DNA from: Aulosira sp. FACHB-615 | Lineage (GTDB): Bacteria; Cyanobacteriota; Cyanobacteriia; Cyanobacteriales; Nostocaceae | Assembly (NCBI RefSeq): GCF_014698045.1 | Contig: NZ_JACJSE010000012.1 | Span: 1 to 64,000 of the forward strand | DNA length: 64,000 bases | Direction of reading: 5' to 3' | Part shown: piece after piece, positions 1 through 8,706 of the stretch | Layout of the letters: every line of letters starts with the position of its first letter | How positions within the stretch are numbered: position 1 is the stretch's first letter | Notes under the pieces: model-generated | What the model was told of the DNA's origin: nothing | Seen by the model: only the letters and a program-made list of their open reading frames with translations | The model's database searches: none | Made by a program: the position numbers and the translations under genes

Positions 1-197
1 TGATAAGATATCGGGCATGGGCTTGTTGTGGCTTTTGAGTTGTCGTTTGGGAAGACAATAACTCTACTACATCAGCCCTCTCTCTTCATCCTCTTATTTT
101 GGCGAAGGTATTGCTATATCAATAGTAATAGTTGCAAGCCTAAAGTGAGTAAGGCTTAACTTAATGACACTAATTTGTCTTAACGCCATTTAATTTT

Positions 198-1424
198 TCA
201 CTGTACATCATCGGATAGTAATTTTTCTGCTGCTTCTAGCATAGTTGCAGCGATTTCCTTGAGGTCTTCACGATTATTTAAGTAAGTTTTCAAAGCTTCC
301 ATTGGGTCGATGCTGTTACTCGCACTCAATTCGGGAACGCGGGGACGAGCTAATTGACTGAGTAATTCTGGTTGAATGGTGTAGGTGTGGGCTGATTGTA
401 AGGCTGTGTGTAAGGCAGCATTTTCGATCACATCTAACTGTTCAGAACGGAGTTTGTAAATTAATCGCACTACTGCATCTTGAATATCATATTTGGCGAT
501 CGCTTTTAAAATTGCCCCCTGGGGATCTTCGGCTTTGGAAATATCCACTTCAATAGTGCGGAAACTGCGAACGAGTAAGGGACAAAATTCCCAAGTTGTA
601 TTTCCCCGTTCCAGTTCAATCATCACATAACCTTTGTCTTCTTTTTCTTCGCTAAAATCTACCCGTTCAATACTCCCCGGATAAATGACTGGCGGGTTGT
701 TCTGTTTATTTAAATTCTGGTGTTTGTGGACATGTCCCAAAGCTACATAATCAAAACAAGGGCGTGTCAACAACGACAACGGTAAAGTAAAACCTTTACC
801 CACCGCTAACAAACGTTCTGCGCCTAAAGTTGCATTATCCGCCATCAAGTGTGCTAATAATACAGTCGGCGCGTCTGGGTCAAGGCGACGAATTTCCCCT
901 TCGATGACAACTTGTAACCTTTGGGTTAATAACTCGTTGACTTCTGATAACGATAAACCTTCAGTTTCTTGGCGCGTCATTAATGTTGAACGAGTCAACC
1001 AAGGGAGAGTAATGACTTGCACTTTACCGTTACGAGTTTCGATGTGATGAGTTGTTAATGTGTCACCTACCACAAATCCCGGTACACCCAAAGTTCGATA
1101 AATATTTAAGCTTGCGCCTCCTAAGCCTTGGGAATGTTGGTCATGATTTCCCACCAACAATACTGTCGGGATATTCGCATCAACCAGCCGACGAAATTGA
1201 CTTGCAAAAGCTTCTTGGATATATGGCGGCGGTGTCGCATCAGGAAAGGCATCACCACCAAAGATTACCAAATCTACAGCATCTGTCAATGCGCGATCGA
1301 TGCACAGGGATAAAGTCTGCACAAAATCCTCTAACCGCGTGTTTAACCCAGTCGCCGGGTTAATTCGACCGTGGGAAAAACCGCTTCCCATGTGGATATC
1401 TGAAAGATGGAGAATTTTAATCAT
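198..1424 (-). CDS. sbcD: Exonuclease SbcCD, nuclease subunit SbcD (Mre11-type)
   Basis: 408-residue metallophosphoesterase of the SbcD/Mre11 family. With the SbcC ATPase this nuclease opens hairpins and processes double-strand breaks in the cytoplasm. The metal-binding motifs are all visible: LSDIH at the N-terminus (D9, H11), GGD (D58), GNHD (93-96), AH at 191-192 and GHVHKH (H231, H233). The stretch YPGSIERVDFSEE (about 248-260) is typical of SbcD. Length is normal for the family. The ATG is followed directly by the conserved first beta strand MIKILHLSD. No sbcC is seen; it could lie beyond the left window edge or elsewhere. Confidence 0.9.
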   Translation of the reverse strand: MIKILHLSDIHMGSGFSHGRINPATGLNTRLEDFVQTLSLCIDRALTDAVDLVIFGGDAFPDATPPPYIQEAFASQFRRLVDANIPTVLLVGNHDQHSQGLGGASLNIYRTLGVPGFVVGDTLTTHHIETRNGKVQVITLPWLTRSTLMTRQETEGLSLSEVNELLTQRLQVVIEGEIRRLDPDAPTVLLAHLMADNATLGAERLLAVGKGFTLPLSLLTRPCFDYVALGHVHKHQNLNKQNNPPVIYPGSIERVDFSEEKEDKGYVMIELERGNTTWEFCPLLVRSFRTIEVDISKAEDPQGAILKAIAKYDIQDAVVRLIYKLRSEQLDVIENAALHTALQSAHTYTIQPELLSQLARPRVPELSASNSIDPMEALKTYLNNREDLKEIAATMLEAAEKLLSDDVQ

Positions 1425-1459
1425 AAAAATTTCAATAATTCCGTGTTTCCATATTAATT

Positions 1460-1586
1460 AGGACTTACGCAAAAAAACGAAAAAATAAGGTTTTAGAACA
1501 GGGTGTAGGGGTATGAGGGTGTAAGTATTCAAAACCCTTTCACCCCCACACCCAATCCCCACAGAAAATTGTGGTGTGTAAATCCT
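1460..1586. repeat. MITE-like element with imperfect inverted ends
   Basis: Starts with aggacttacgca (1460-1471) and ends with tgtgtaaatcct (1575-1586), an imperfect inverted copy. The same 12-base terminus bounds the element at 20942-21086. The interior is G/C-skewed filler (ggtgtaggggt..., accctttcacccc). No coding potential. It fills most of the gap between sbcD and the next gene. Confidence 0.5.
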
Positions 1587-1729
1587 GTTAATGATAAATA
1601 GTACTTGATAGTTGTACGAATGTCTGAAGCTGGCGTTGGTGAGTGGGTAACGATTCCCTTGGAGGGAAATCGAGATTAAACAGTACCTGCAATTAAAATT
1701 AACTTAAAAACTGGCGATTTTCTCCCAAG

Positions 1730-2740
1730 ATGAACTGCAAAACTTTAATTTACGATCCGAGTAAGCAAGAGGTAATTACTTTCACTGTTGATCAAAAGCG
1801 TTATAAATTGGTACGTTGGGATGTTGCCGATAAAGCCCAGATGTTGTCAGAGTCTTCTTTGGAACGATATACAGAATTAAGTTTACTTACCAAAATACCC
1901 CAAGCAGATGCGATCGCTGTTATTCAGTGTAATAATATTTACCAACTTCCATCCAAGTCAGTCAATGCCATCTTAGAAATTCGTCGCTGGGAAGATTTTA
2001 GCTGTATCCAGGAAATAGAGTTACCTGAATGTACCGATATACCAAGTTGTGTCACGATTACTCCCTGTCAACAGTACATCGTCGTTGTCGAATTATATAC
2101 TTCGCTGTATCTAATAGAATTGTCATCGGGTATAATTCAACGTTTTGCTTTTGAGACAGAATACAATTACAGCTTAGTATTTGACCCAAAGATGCAGTTT
2201 TTTATCAACTCATCAATTGACCAATTCAGCTATTTTCAACTTCATTGGATTGATGATTTAGCGACTGGTAAATTTTCTCTTCGGGGAGGTTTTTGGGGGG
2301 ATATGCGCTGTCATAAAGATACCATTATTTTTAGTCCCAACGAGGACGCTTTTATCCATACTTGCTATCATTTTGAACGGAAATTATTGGTGACATACCG
2401 TCGATTTAATCGTTCCCAACTATTTAGCGATCGCAGTCATTGGGGAATAAATAATCATCCTACACCAACTTCTGTTCTCGATAAAGTTTGGGAAATCTCC
2501 CTACCCTACATCCAACATCAACATGATGAGGAAAATCTTTGGCAAAGTGATATTGCTTTTCTCAATGACCAAACCTTAGTATTAGGAGCAGGAAAAACCC
2601 TGGCTTTGCTAAATATTCAAGATGGAGTCGTGAAAGCAGAGTACCAAACAGATGCAATTATACAGGCGATCGCAATAGATACTGCACATCAACGAGTAAT
2701 TACCGCTACCCGTAATGGAGTATTCTGTATTCATCTGTAG
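1730..2740 (+). CDS. Hypothetical beta-propeller-like protein
   Basis: 336 residues, no signal peptide or membrane segment. I do not recognise a named family. The sequence shows repeating strand-rich blocks of WD40-like character, such as AIAVIQCNNIYQ, CVTITPCQQYIVVVELYTSLYLIEL, TLVLGAGKTLALLNIQDG and AIAIDTAHQRVITATRNGVFCIHL; the last resembles a propeller blade (hAhs..g..lhTat.dG.h...). Likely cytoplasmic and possibly a protein-binding scaffold, but function is unknown. The next gene starts 43 bases downstream in the same direction, so the two may be co-transcribed. Confidence 0.55.
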   Translation: MNCKTLIYDPSKQEVITFTVDQKRYKLVRWDVADKAQMLSESSLERYTELSLLTKIPQADAIAVIQCNNIYQLPSKSVNAILEIRRWEDFSCIQEIELPECTDIPSCVTITPCQQYIVVVELYTSLYLIELSSGIIQRFAFETEYNYSLVFDPKMQFFINSSIDQFSYFQLHWIDDLATGKFSLRGGFWGDMRCHKDTIIFSPNEDAFIHTCYHFERKLLVTYRRFNRSQLFSDRSHWGINNHPTPTSVLDKVWEISLPYIQHQHDEENLWQSDIAFLNDQTLVLGAGKTLALLNIQDGVVKAEYQTDAIIQAIAIDTAHQRVITATRNGVFCIHL

Positions 2741-2783
2741 CACTTTATCTACCAAGTTAGAACAGCATTATTCTTTGTGGTCA

Positions 2784-3248
2784 ATGAAAAAACTTATTCT
2801 AATTTCAATTATTACAATTCTATCACTAGGGTTGACATATCATTTATTACGTATTGCTTTTCCCATAACCTATATAGTTGACTGTACTCAAGCTCATAAA
2901 ATCACGAAAATATCCGACACTTTTATCAGTACAATTGGTGATCCATCGGCAAAAGAAGCAGAAATTATTGCACAAAGATATATAACAAAAGCCTTTTGTT
3001 TAAATGACTTAAATGGTGATTCTAGCTTCAGCCCTAAACCATATTTCTTTAATGTCTCAAACTTAAGTTCTAAGTATCAAATTGTTGGTTACAGTGGTGC
3101 TGGTTTTCGTAGTCCAGGTAATTTACAAGTAAAATTTGACAATGGGACTCTCCTAAATTTTTGCTTTAGCAAGATGGTAATTAACTGCAACCAAGCTCAA
3201 GAATGCGATTGTCCTCATGATTTTAACTGGGAACCCAAACCAAAGTAA
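2784..3248 (+). CDS. Hypothetical secreted or membrane-anchored protein
   Basis: 154 residues from the ATG at 2784, chosen because a longer frame would overlap the upstream gene and because MKKLILISIITILSLGLTYH is a normal signal or anchor start: two lysines, then a hydrophobic stretch to about residue 24. The mature part has several cysteines (about 35, 66, 122, 131, 137, 139), which suggests disulfides outside the cytoplasm. No family recognised. It probably forms a transcription unit with the propeller-like gene before it. Confidence 0.5.
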   Translation: MKKLILISIITILSLGLTYHLLRIAFPITYIVDCTQAHKITKISDTFISTIGDPSAKEAEIIAQRYITKAFCLNDLNGDSSFSPKPYFFNVSNLSSKYQIVGYSGAGFRSPGNLQVKFDNGTLLNFCFSKMVINCNQAQECDCPHDFNWEPKPK

Positions 3249-3388
3249 TATGAATAATGCTAATTGTCAGATATTTTACTTAGATGCTGATTGGTATTGG
3301 TTTCGTGTATCCGATGATTTTTAGGGATGACAATTGAGTTAGTTTTGAGTTATGGATAAGTGACATTACTACTTATGAAGTCACAAAT

Positions 3389-4486
3389 ATGAAATCTCAT
3401 ATTCACCATACCTTGATTTTGCTAGTAGCGATAACAGGGATAACATTGTTGTCAACTCCATCTATATCTAGTGATACTCATCAATCAATATCTTCTATCA
3501 CAGTTAAGTCTACAAAAGAGAATTCATTACCCCAGTTATGGAAGGTGAAAATTAACGGAAAATCTGGATATGTTGATGCCAGAACAACTTATAAAGTAGA
3601 ACTTCAATCAGAAAAATATCCCTTAAAAACTCAAATTTCACCAGCAGAAATTACCGAATTTAATCGGATTTTTGAATTTGGTAAATTTAACCACCAAAAA
3701 GCGATCGCTCTCCGCAAACGGCTACAACCTTTAGCCGATCAAAATGATGCAGTTGCTTGTTACTGGCTGGCAAAAACCTACAATTTGGAAGAATTTGGCA
3801 TTAGGAAAGAGAGCGATCGCCAATCAGCTTTGAAATGGTATCACAGATCAGCAGAGCTTGATTACGCACCTGCCGCATATTTTCTCTACAGAGCCTATTT
3901 TTCCGGATGGATGGGTTTACAAAAGGATGAAAATGAATCTAGCAAATGGCTGCATGAAGCCAAGAAAAAATCTTCTGGAAAATTATTGTCCGAAATCCTC
4001 ATGGAATTTGTTTTTTTTAGCGACCCAAGTGTAAAATTCATCAACTTGAGAACAATTCCAAAAAATGCTGGGAATTATCTCGAATATCTACGCCAAATAT
4101 ATATATTAACTCCTAGTAATAGCTGGGTAATACACAAATATGGTAATGCACTCTACGAAGCTAAACGTTACACAGAAGCCTTAGCGGTTCTCATTAATAG
4201 TGATAATGCCTTTATTTGGCAAAAAATTGGTCAGATGTATGAGCAAGGTTTGGGTACTCCAATAGATATAGAAAAGGCTTTGTTTTGGTACAAAAAAGTA
4301 GCAATTGAAGGTAAAACTCAAGAAAATGGAGCCAATCCAATTAGTACATATGGTAGATTGGAAATTTATCGCTTAATCTGCTTGAAAAAAATTACAACAC
4401 AGCAAGCAGCACCGTTATATAGTCCTGAAAAATATCAGAGTGAATTTGCTCAGTTTAGCGATAGTAAATGTAATTATGGCTCTTAA
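3389..4486 (+). CDS. Secreted Sel1-repeat (TPR-like) protein
   Basis: 365 residues with an N-terminal signal peptide (MKSHIHHTLILLVAITGITLLSTPSIS). Sel1-type helical repeats are visible at about 125-190 (ACYWLAKTYNLEEFG, ALKWYHRSAELDYAPAAYFLYRAYFSG, SSKWLHEAKKK) and again near 270-305 (WQKIGQMYEQGLGTPIDIEKALFWYKKVAIEG). Between them TPR-like helices occur (VIHKYGNALYEAKRYTEALAVL). Such repeats mediate protein contacts; the partner is unknown. Probably periplasmic. It stands alone, 140 bases after the previous gene and in the same direction. Confidence 0.65.
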   Translation: MKSHIHHTLILLVAITGITLLSTPSISSDTHQSISSITVKSTKENSLPQLWKVKINGKSGYVDARTTYKVELQSEKYPLKTQISPAEITEFNRIFEFGKFNHQKAIALRKRLQPLADQNDAVACYWLAKTYNLEEFGIRKESDRQSALKWYHRSAELDYAPAAYFLYRAYFSGWMGLQKDENESSKWLHEAKKKSSGKLLSEILMEFVFFSDPSVKFINLRTIPKNAGNYLEYLRQIYILTPSNSWVIHKYGNALYEAKRYTEALAVLINSDNAFIWQKIGQMYEQGLGTPIDIEKALFWYKKVAIEGKTQENGANPISTYGRLEIYRLICLKKITTQQAAPLYSPEKYQSEFAQFSDSKCNYGS

Positions 4487-4626
4487 TATGATGTATGTAC
4501 TCCAGCCTTGGCTCTTACGTAGCCTATCACCATTGCCAAATTAATTCACTAATTGGATTCATGATTTTAGGCGAATTTGAAATAACAATGTTACGATCCT
4601 GACGAATCACACCCAGGAAATCAATT

Positions 4627-5022
4627 GTGCCTAAACAATTCTTTAATCTCAAGTGGTTGAGATTTAATCGTACCTCTTTCACTCTGTTTGCAATTTTATT
4701 TGCAATAGTTTTAATAATTGCCCTCTGCTTCCGAGATGATTGGATTAGACCGTTACTGGGCGACGTTTTAATTGTCATGGTGATTGCTTACTTTGTTCAT
4801 GCTTTTATTGCAGTTCCATTACGGAAGGTTGCTATTGGAACTCTCATCTTTGCCTACTTGATTGAGTTTCTTCAGTTTCTGAATCTCATTGATATTTTAG
4901 GCTGGCGAAACTCCCAACTAGCTCATTTAACAATTGGATCTACTTTCGACTGGCGAGATTTGGTTGCTTATACGGTTGGGATTGCGATCGTTTTCCTCAC
5001 TGCCAATCGTTTGAAGTCATAA
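4627..5022 (+). CDS. DUF2809-type small membrane protein
   Basis: 131 residues, GTG start preceded by aggaa at proper spacing. About four hydrophobic segments (18-35, 45-62, 68-85, 110-127). The pattern RPLLGDVLIVMVIAY, then YLIEFLQFLNLIDILGWRNSQLAHLTIGSTFDWRDLVAYTVG, matches my recollection of the DUF2809 family: conserved GD near the second helix, E..Q, and a FDW.D segment before the last helix. Function of the family is unknown. An overlapping open frame on the other strand is a shadow. Confidence 0.7.
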   Translation: MPKQFFNLKWLRFNRTSFTLFAILFAIVLIIALCFRDDWIRPLLGDVLIVMVIAYFVHAFIAVPLRKVAIGTLIFAYLIEFLQFLNLIDILGWRNSQLAHLTIGSTFDWRDLVAYTVGIAIVFLTANRLKS

Positions 5023-5041
5023 ACTACTATTATTTTCCTCT

Positions 5042-6259
5042 TTATCGAGTATTCATCATTGCTTTGAGATGACGCAAACGCCCCAGATTTAACCGATTTG
5101 GGCATTGTTTACTTCTGGTTTGACTACCAAAAAACCGTGACTCAAACTTGCAATACTGAGTTTGATAACGCTCCCAAAGAGGCTGAGTCTTATCTTGTCC
5201 AGATGTAACTTGTGATTGCTGCGGCTCGTCTTCTGAATCATATACAGCTATCCCCTTTAGATCCGCAATGCGATCGTTATTTAGCCGAGCTAAACAGCGA
5301 TGATAGAGCATCGGTGCCATAGAATTTTCTTTAAAAGGTTCAACCAACTCAGTACAATGTGCTTCACGATAGTCTTGCCAGTATTTTTGTGCGATCGCAA
5401 ATGTTGGCTGATACTGCTTCGATAGTCTTTCTGCCCAATCGCCATAAATACTTGATTGCAAAAACTGAGTTGTTTTTGACCAATAGACCGCGCATTGATT
5501 TAACCCAAACTGTGTCTTATCCACACAATTTAGCTCTGGAATTCCAGGTAGCACAAAACTATTGAAGAGAGCTAAACCACGAGTAGGTGCTGCCAGAAGG
5601 TCTTCTAGTTGGTGAAGTCGAGCCTCTCTGAGAAGCTGATGACATTCCGCCAATCTCAGGGGGTTAAAAGCGAATAGAGCTTTTTCGATCTGGCAATACT
5701 GAGTTTGATATTGCTCCCAGTGACGTTGCACCGATGAATTTCTCAATTTGAGTCGATCAAGTAAGGATTCAAATCGAGGATCGTGAGATTGGAGGGTAAT
5801 AATCTGACCAACTCTCTGTAATTCTAGAATGCGATTGTTATTTAATCGCGCTAAACAGACAGATGTTGCAATTGGAAAATCTGGCGTATTGCGTAAGCGT
5901 TGAGTTAACTGTTGACAGTGTTGTGTTTGAAACTGATGCCAGGATTGATCTGCGATCGCCAGTTGATGTTGCAGGGGTGCAATAAGTTGGGACTCAACAT
6001 CTTGATAAACCAATGATTTGAGCAAATGGGTTACTTCTGCCCAACGCTTTGCACAGCGATATTCACCCGCTTCAACCTGTCGAACACAGTCCGGTTGCAA
6101 AACTCCACCAAATCCTAATATTACAGTTGGACGAGGTAAAGGAGTCAGTGGCTTGGCATCTGGCACAGGGAGAGCTTGGCTCGGTTCCACACCAATTTGA
6201 GTTGCAAATAAAATGACACTCGCAAATATCGCAATCTTAAATTTTATCATTTTTCTCAT
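5042..6259 (-). CDS. Secreted protein with duplicated LprI-like (DUF1311) units
   Basis: 405 residues from the ATG at 6259 (MRKMIKFKIAIFASVILF...), which gives a clean signal peptide; a start 39 bases upstream would put nine extra residues and a glycine-rich stretch before it. The mature protein looks like an internal duplication of a long unit (W..F....C...... CLARLNN.RI..L) followed by a short unit (W.(Q/R)YQTQYC..E). Each long unit holds four cysteines. These features resemble lysozyme-inhibitor LprI-like domains, which act in the envelope. Actual inhibitor activity is not established. Confidence 0.6.
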   Translation of the reverse strand: MRKMIKFKIAIFASVILFATQIGVEPSQALPVPDAKPLTPLPRPTVILGFGGVLQPDCVRQVEAGEYRCAKRWAEVTHLLKSLVYQDVESQLIAPLQHQLAIADQSWHQFQTQHCQQLTQRLRNTPDFPIATSVCLARLNNNRILELQRVGQIITLQSHDPRFESLLDRLKLRNSSVQRHWEQYQTQYCQIEKALFAFNPLRLAECHQLLREARLHQLEDLLAAPTRGLALFNSFVLPGIPELNCVDKTQFGLNQCAVYWSKTTQFLQSSIYGDWAERLSKQYQPTFAIAQKYWQDYREAHCTELVEPFKENSMAPMLYHRCLARLNNDRIADLKGIAVYDSEDEPQQSQVTSGQDKTQPLWERYQTQYCKFESRFFGSQTRSKQCPNRLNLGRLRHLKAMMNTR

Positions 6260-6511
6260 CACCAATCCTGAGTAGCCTTCAAGCACTATCCCTAGCATTT
6301 AGATTGTATGTTTCAGTAAAGTTGTAGCTTAAGATACTAATTATTCTCATACTGATACTATTATTCAAAAACTCCTGGTTTGTAAGCACATACAACAGTG
6401 TTTACTAAGATAATTTACGGTAATTTAAGTTTTGCATTGCTTTCGTAGATATTTATACGGAGATTGTTATTGTTAAACAAAGCATAATCATTTCATTAAG
6501 GAAATAAAAAA

Positions 6512-6613
6512 ATGAACAGTTCTAAACCCAATCAGCTAGGTGTATCCGTAGTTATGGGCGCTTTGATTATGTTAACTAGTGTGAGTATTATCACGATTAT
6601 GAATATGTTCTAG
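6512..6613 (+). CDS. 33-residue single-pass membrane peptide
   Basis: Starts MNSSKPNQLGVSVVMGAL and ends SIITIMNMF: a short polar N-terminus, then one hydrophobic helix of about 22 residues rich in I, M, V and T. The ATG is preceded by aagga at nine bases, and the stop is followed 37 bases later by a strong terminator hairpin, so this is a complete small transcription unit. I do not recognise the peptide; it lacks the chlorophyll-binding motif of high-light-inducible proteins. It may be a small subunit of a membrane complex, but that is inference. Confidence 0.55.
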   Translation: MNSSKPNQLGVSVVMGALIMLTSVSIITIMNMF

Positions 6614-6650
6614 GTTGAATGCTGAGAATTTTTGCAAATAAACTTTACAA

Positions 6651-6684
6651 AACCCTGTGCGGTACTGCACAGGGTTTTTATATT
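6651..6684 (+). terminator. Rho-independent terminator of the 33-residue ORF
   Basis: Perfect 10-bp stem aaccctgtgc / gcacagggtt (6651-6660 and 6667-6676) with a six-base loop, followed by a T-rich run (tttatatttt). Confidence 0.8.
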
Positions 6685-6685
6685 T

Positions 6686-7149
6686 TGTTATCTCATCACT
6701 GTTTTGTTATTTATAAATTAGCCTGCAAAGTCTTGCTATATATAAATTTGAGCATTCTGGTTCTCAGGCTGTGATTTTGGCTAAAGATACTTGCAGTTTC
6801 AGGTTTATTTTTTTTAACTATATTGGCTGGATACTATTCCGGATTTGTACTGAGTCTACTGAGAATAGGAAATAAATCTGTTTAATCACTTCTAAGCAAA
6901 ATGAGAGCAAATTTCTCTACTTTTAGCAAATGAGAAATTTGAGATTTTATTGTCTATAAGCATAGTTGCATTCCAATGCTGATCGTTGGAACAAATTTTC
7001 ATGCTCTCAGGATAATAAATATTCATTTCATTGGCGTGATAGAAGAAGATTGACCAAACATCAACCTAAGCTTTACTACTTTGAAACACTAGTTTTGGGC
7101 TTGGGTGATTTTTGGGTAACTCATCAGTTTTAGCAAGGTTAATAATGTT
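6686..7149. other. Intergenic DNA without a visible gene
   Basis: About 460 bases of A/T-rich sequence between the small-peptide terminator and the RTX-like gene. I see no open frame with a ribosome-binding site and no clear inverted repeat. It presumably holds the promoter of the downstream gene. Confidence 0.4.
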
Positions 7150-8331
7150 ATGACAACAAGATTTTTTCGGGGAATTAATTACACTGTTGAATCATTAATA
7201 GGAAGTGACCAAACTTTTCAGAGCAATCAAAAAAATACTTGGCTAGAAGTTTTAGGTACGAATAACGTCATCAAGACTGGCAGAGGGAATGATGTCATTA
7301 TAGAAAATGTTAAGTTCCTGTTTATTAGTAATTATCCTCCTTATGTTGGCCCCGCAATTTTTTATGGTGGTTATGGTGTAATACCTGAAGCATCAATAAG
7401 AGGTACTACAATTATTGATACTGGATTTGGTGATGATTTTGTTGTTTTAGGAGAGGGCAATTATATTGTTGATCTCGGTCAAGGTAACAATATTGTTGAT
7501 GGTACTGGCATTTTTGGTAATATCAAAATATCGGCTGGCAACGGCAATAACATTATTGATTTGACAGGAATTGCTAATTCTCAAGTTAATCTTGGTAATG
7601 GTAATAACTCAATTTATCTAGGAGCAGGTAATTCTTCTGTATCCACAGGTGCAGGAAATGATTTGATTACCACAACTATTAATGGGGCATTTACAATCTT
7701 AATTGATATTGAATTTTTTGGAGCAGAACCTTACAAACAAACTATTAATGCAGGAAATGGCGACAACCTGATTAAAGTAGTCGTAGCTGGAGAAACAAGT
7801 ATTACAACAGGTTCAGGGAAAGATTTCGTTTTAGCTACCTCTGCAAATATTGAACTTTTTGATGGAGCGCCTAATTCTGATGTTGTGGATATTCTGACAG
7901 GAAGTGGTAGCGATACTGTCATTACAATTGGCACTAAAAGTTTCATTAATTCTGGTTCTGGAGATGATTTAATCATATCTGGTCTGGGCGACGACACAAT
8001 TTTTACAGGAAGTGGTCGTGATGTGGTGAATCTTCGTGGAGACACTTTTTTTGCTCCCGCCCCTATCCAAGACCTTGAAGAAATATACTTTTCTGAAGCA
8101 ACTGTTCAAGGAGGTGGCAATGATACCGTTTATTTGGGAAGCGGTAATAAAACGGTGATTTTGGGAAGCAGTGGCTTTGCTACAATCTATGGTTTTGATA
8201 AGAAGGATCGTTTAGATGTTAGCGGGTTAAATGCCACTTTTACGCAAATGGGAAATGACACACTCATCAGTTCAGGTGATCATTCTTTAGGAATTATCAA
8301 AGACTACACAGGTTCAGTCGCTTTGGTGTAA
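7150..8331 (+). CDS. RTX-like glycine/aspartate repeat protein
   Basis: 393 residues with repeated nonapeptide-like units of the type GxGxDxhx: TGRGNDVIIE, TGFGDDFVVLGEGNYIVDLGQGNNIVDG, AGNGNNIID, LGNGNNSIYLGAGNSSV, TGAGNDLIT, AGNGDNLIK, TGSGKDFVL, TGSGSDTVI, SGSGDDLIISGLGDDTIFTGSGRDVV, LGSGNKTVILG. Such repeats form calcium-binding parallel beta rolls in proteins secreted by type I systems. No N-terminal signal peptide is present, which agrees with that route, and the C-terminal tail (YGFDKKDRLDVSGL...) is like the end of many RTX proteins. Several positions have N instead of D, so calcium binding may be partial. No secretion genes are adjacent. Confidence 0.7.
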   Translation: MTTRFFRGINYTVESLIGSDQTFQSNQKNTWLEVLGTNNVIKTGRGNDVIIENVKFLFISNYPPYVGPAIFYGGYGVIPEASIRGTTIIDTGFGDDFVVLGEGNYIVDLGQGNNIVDGTGIFGNIKISAGNGNNIIDLTGIANSQVNLGNGNNSIYLGAGNSSVSTGAGNDLITTTINGAFTILIDIEFFGAEPYKQTINAGNGDNLIKVVVAGETSITTGSGKDFVLATSANIELFDGAPNSDVVDILTGSGSDTVITIGTKSFINSGSGDDLIISGLGDDTIFTGSGRDVVNLRGDTFFAPAPIQDLEEIYFSEATVQGGGNDTVYLGSGNKTVILGSSGFATIYGFDKKDRLDVSGLNATFTQMGNDTLISSGDHSLGIIKDYTGSVALV

Positions 8332-8359
8332 CAGTTAATTAAGAATTAGATTGAAAATG

Positions 8360-8575
8360 CCTAACGCCACTGCGCTAGACGGGTTCCCCGCCTCTCTCAG
8401 TGGCTTCCTAGGTAACTAATCTTTGTGGGAGTAGATTATAGGACTAATATTTGATTCCTAAAATCTACGTAGCATCTGTTAGCGACCGTAACATATTTAC
8501 CGCAAAGCTTTCGGTGCGTTACGGCTGACGCTTAACACACCCTACACATACTGCATAGGGTTTTTATATTTCGTA
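8360..8575. repeat. Dispersed palindromic repeats between genes
   Basis: Part of the 375-base gap holds sequence fragments seen elsewhere in the window: a gccactg...cagtggc inverted pair around 8363-8405 with a gggttccccgcc core, and near 8500-8560 the module ggtgcgttacggctgacg...aacacaccctac, which recurs in inverted form at 33293-33355. No coding capacity seen. Confidence 0.4.
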
Positions 8576-8706
8576 ATTTAATTATGATCTCAATGCTCTG
8601 GGTAAGTATAAACTATTTGCTAAGGAACAAAGATAGCTTTAGGTTGATCCGTAATACTAGGTTTTGAGCTTGTAAAAGTTAAAAGAAGCTTGAGGATGAG
8701 TGACGG

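Noticed and set aside
4527..4778. 83-residue minus-strand frame opposite the DUF2809 gene
   Set aside because: Overlaps a convincing membrane protein, and its own translation shows no fold or family.
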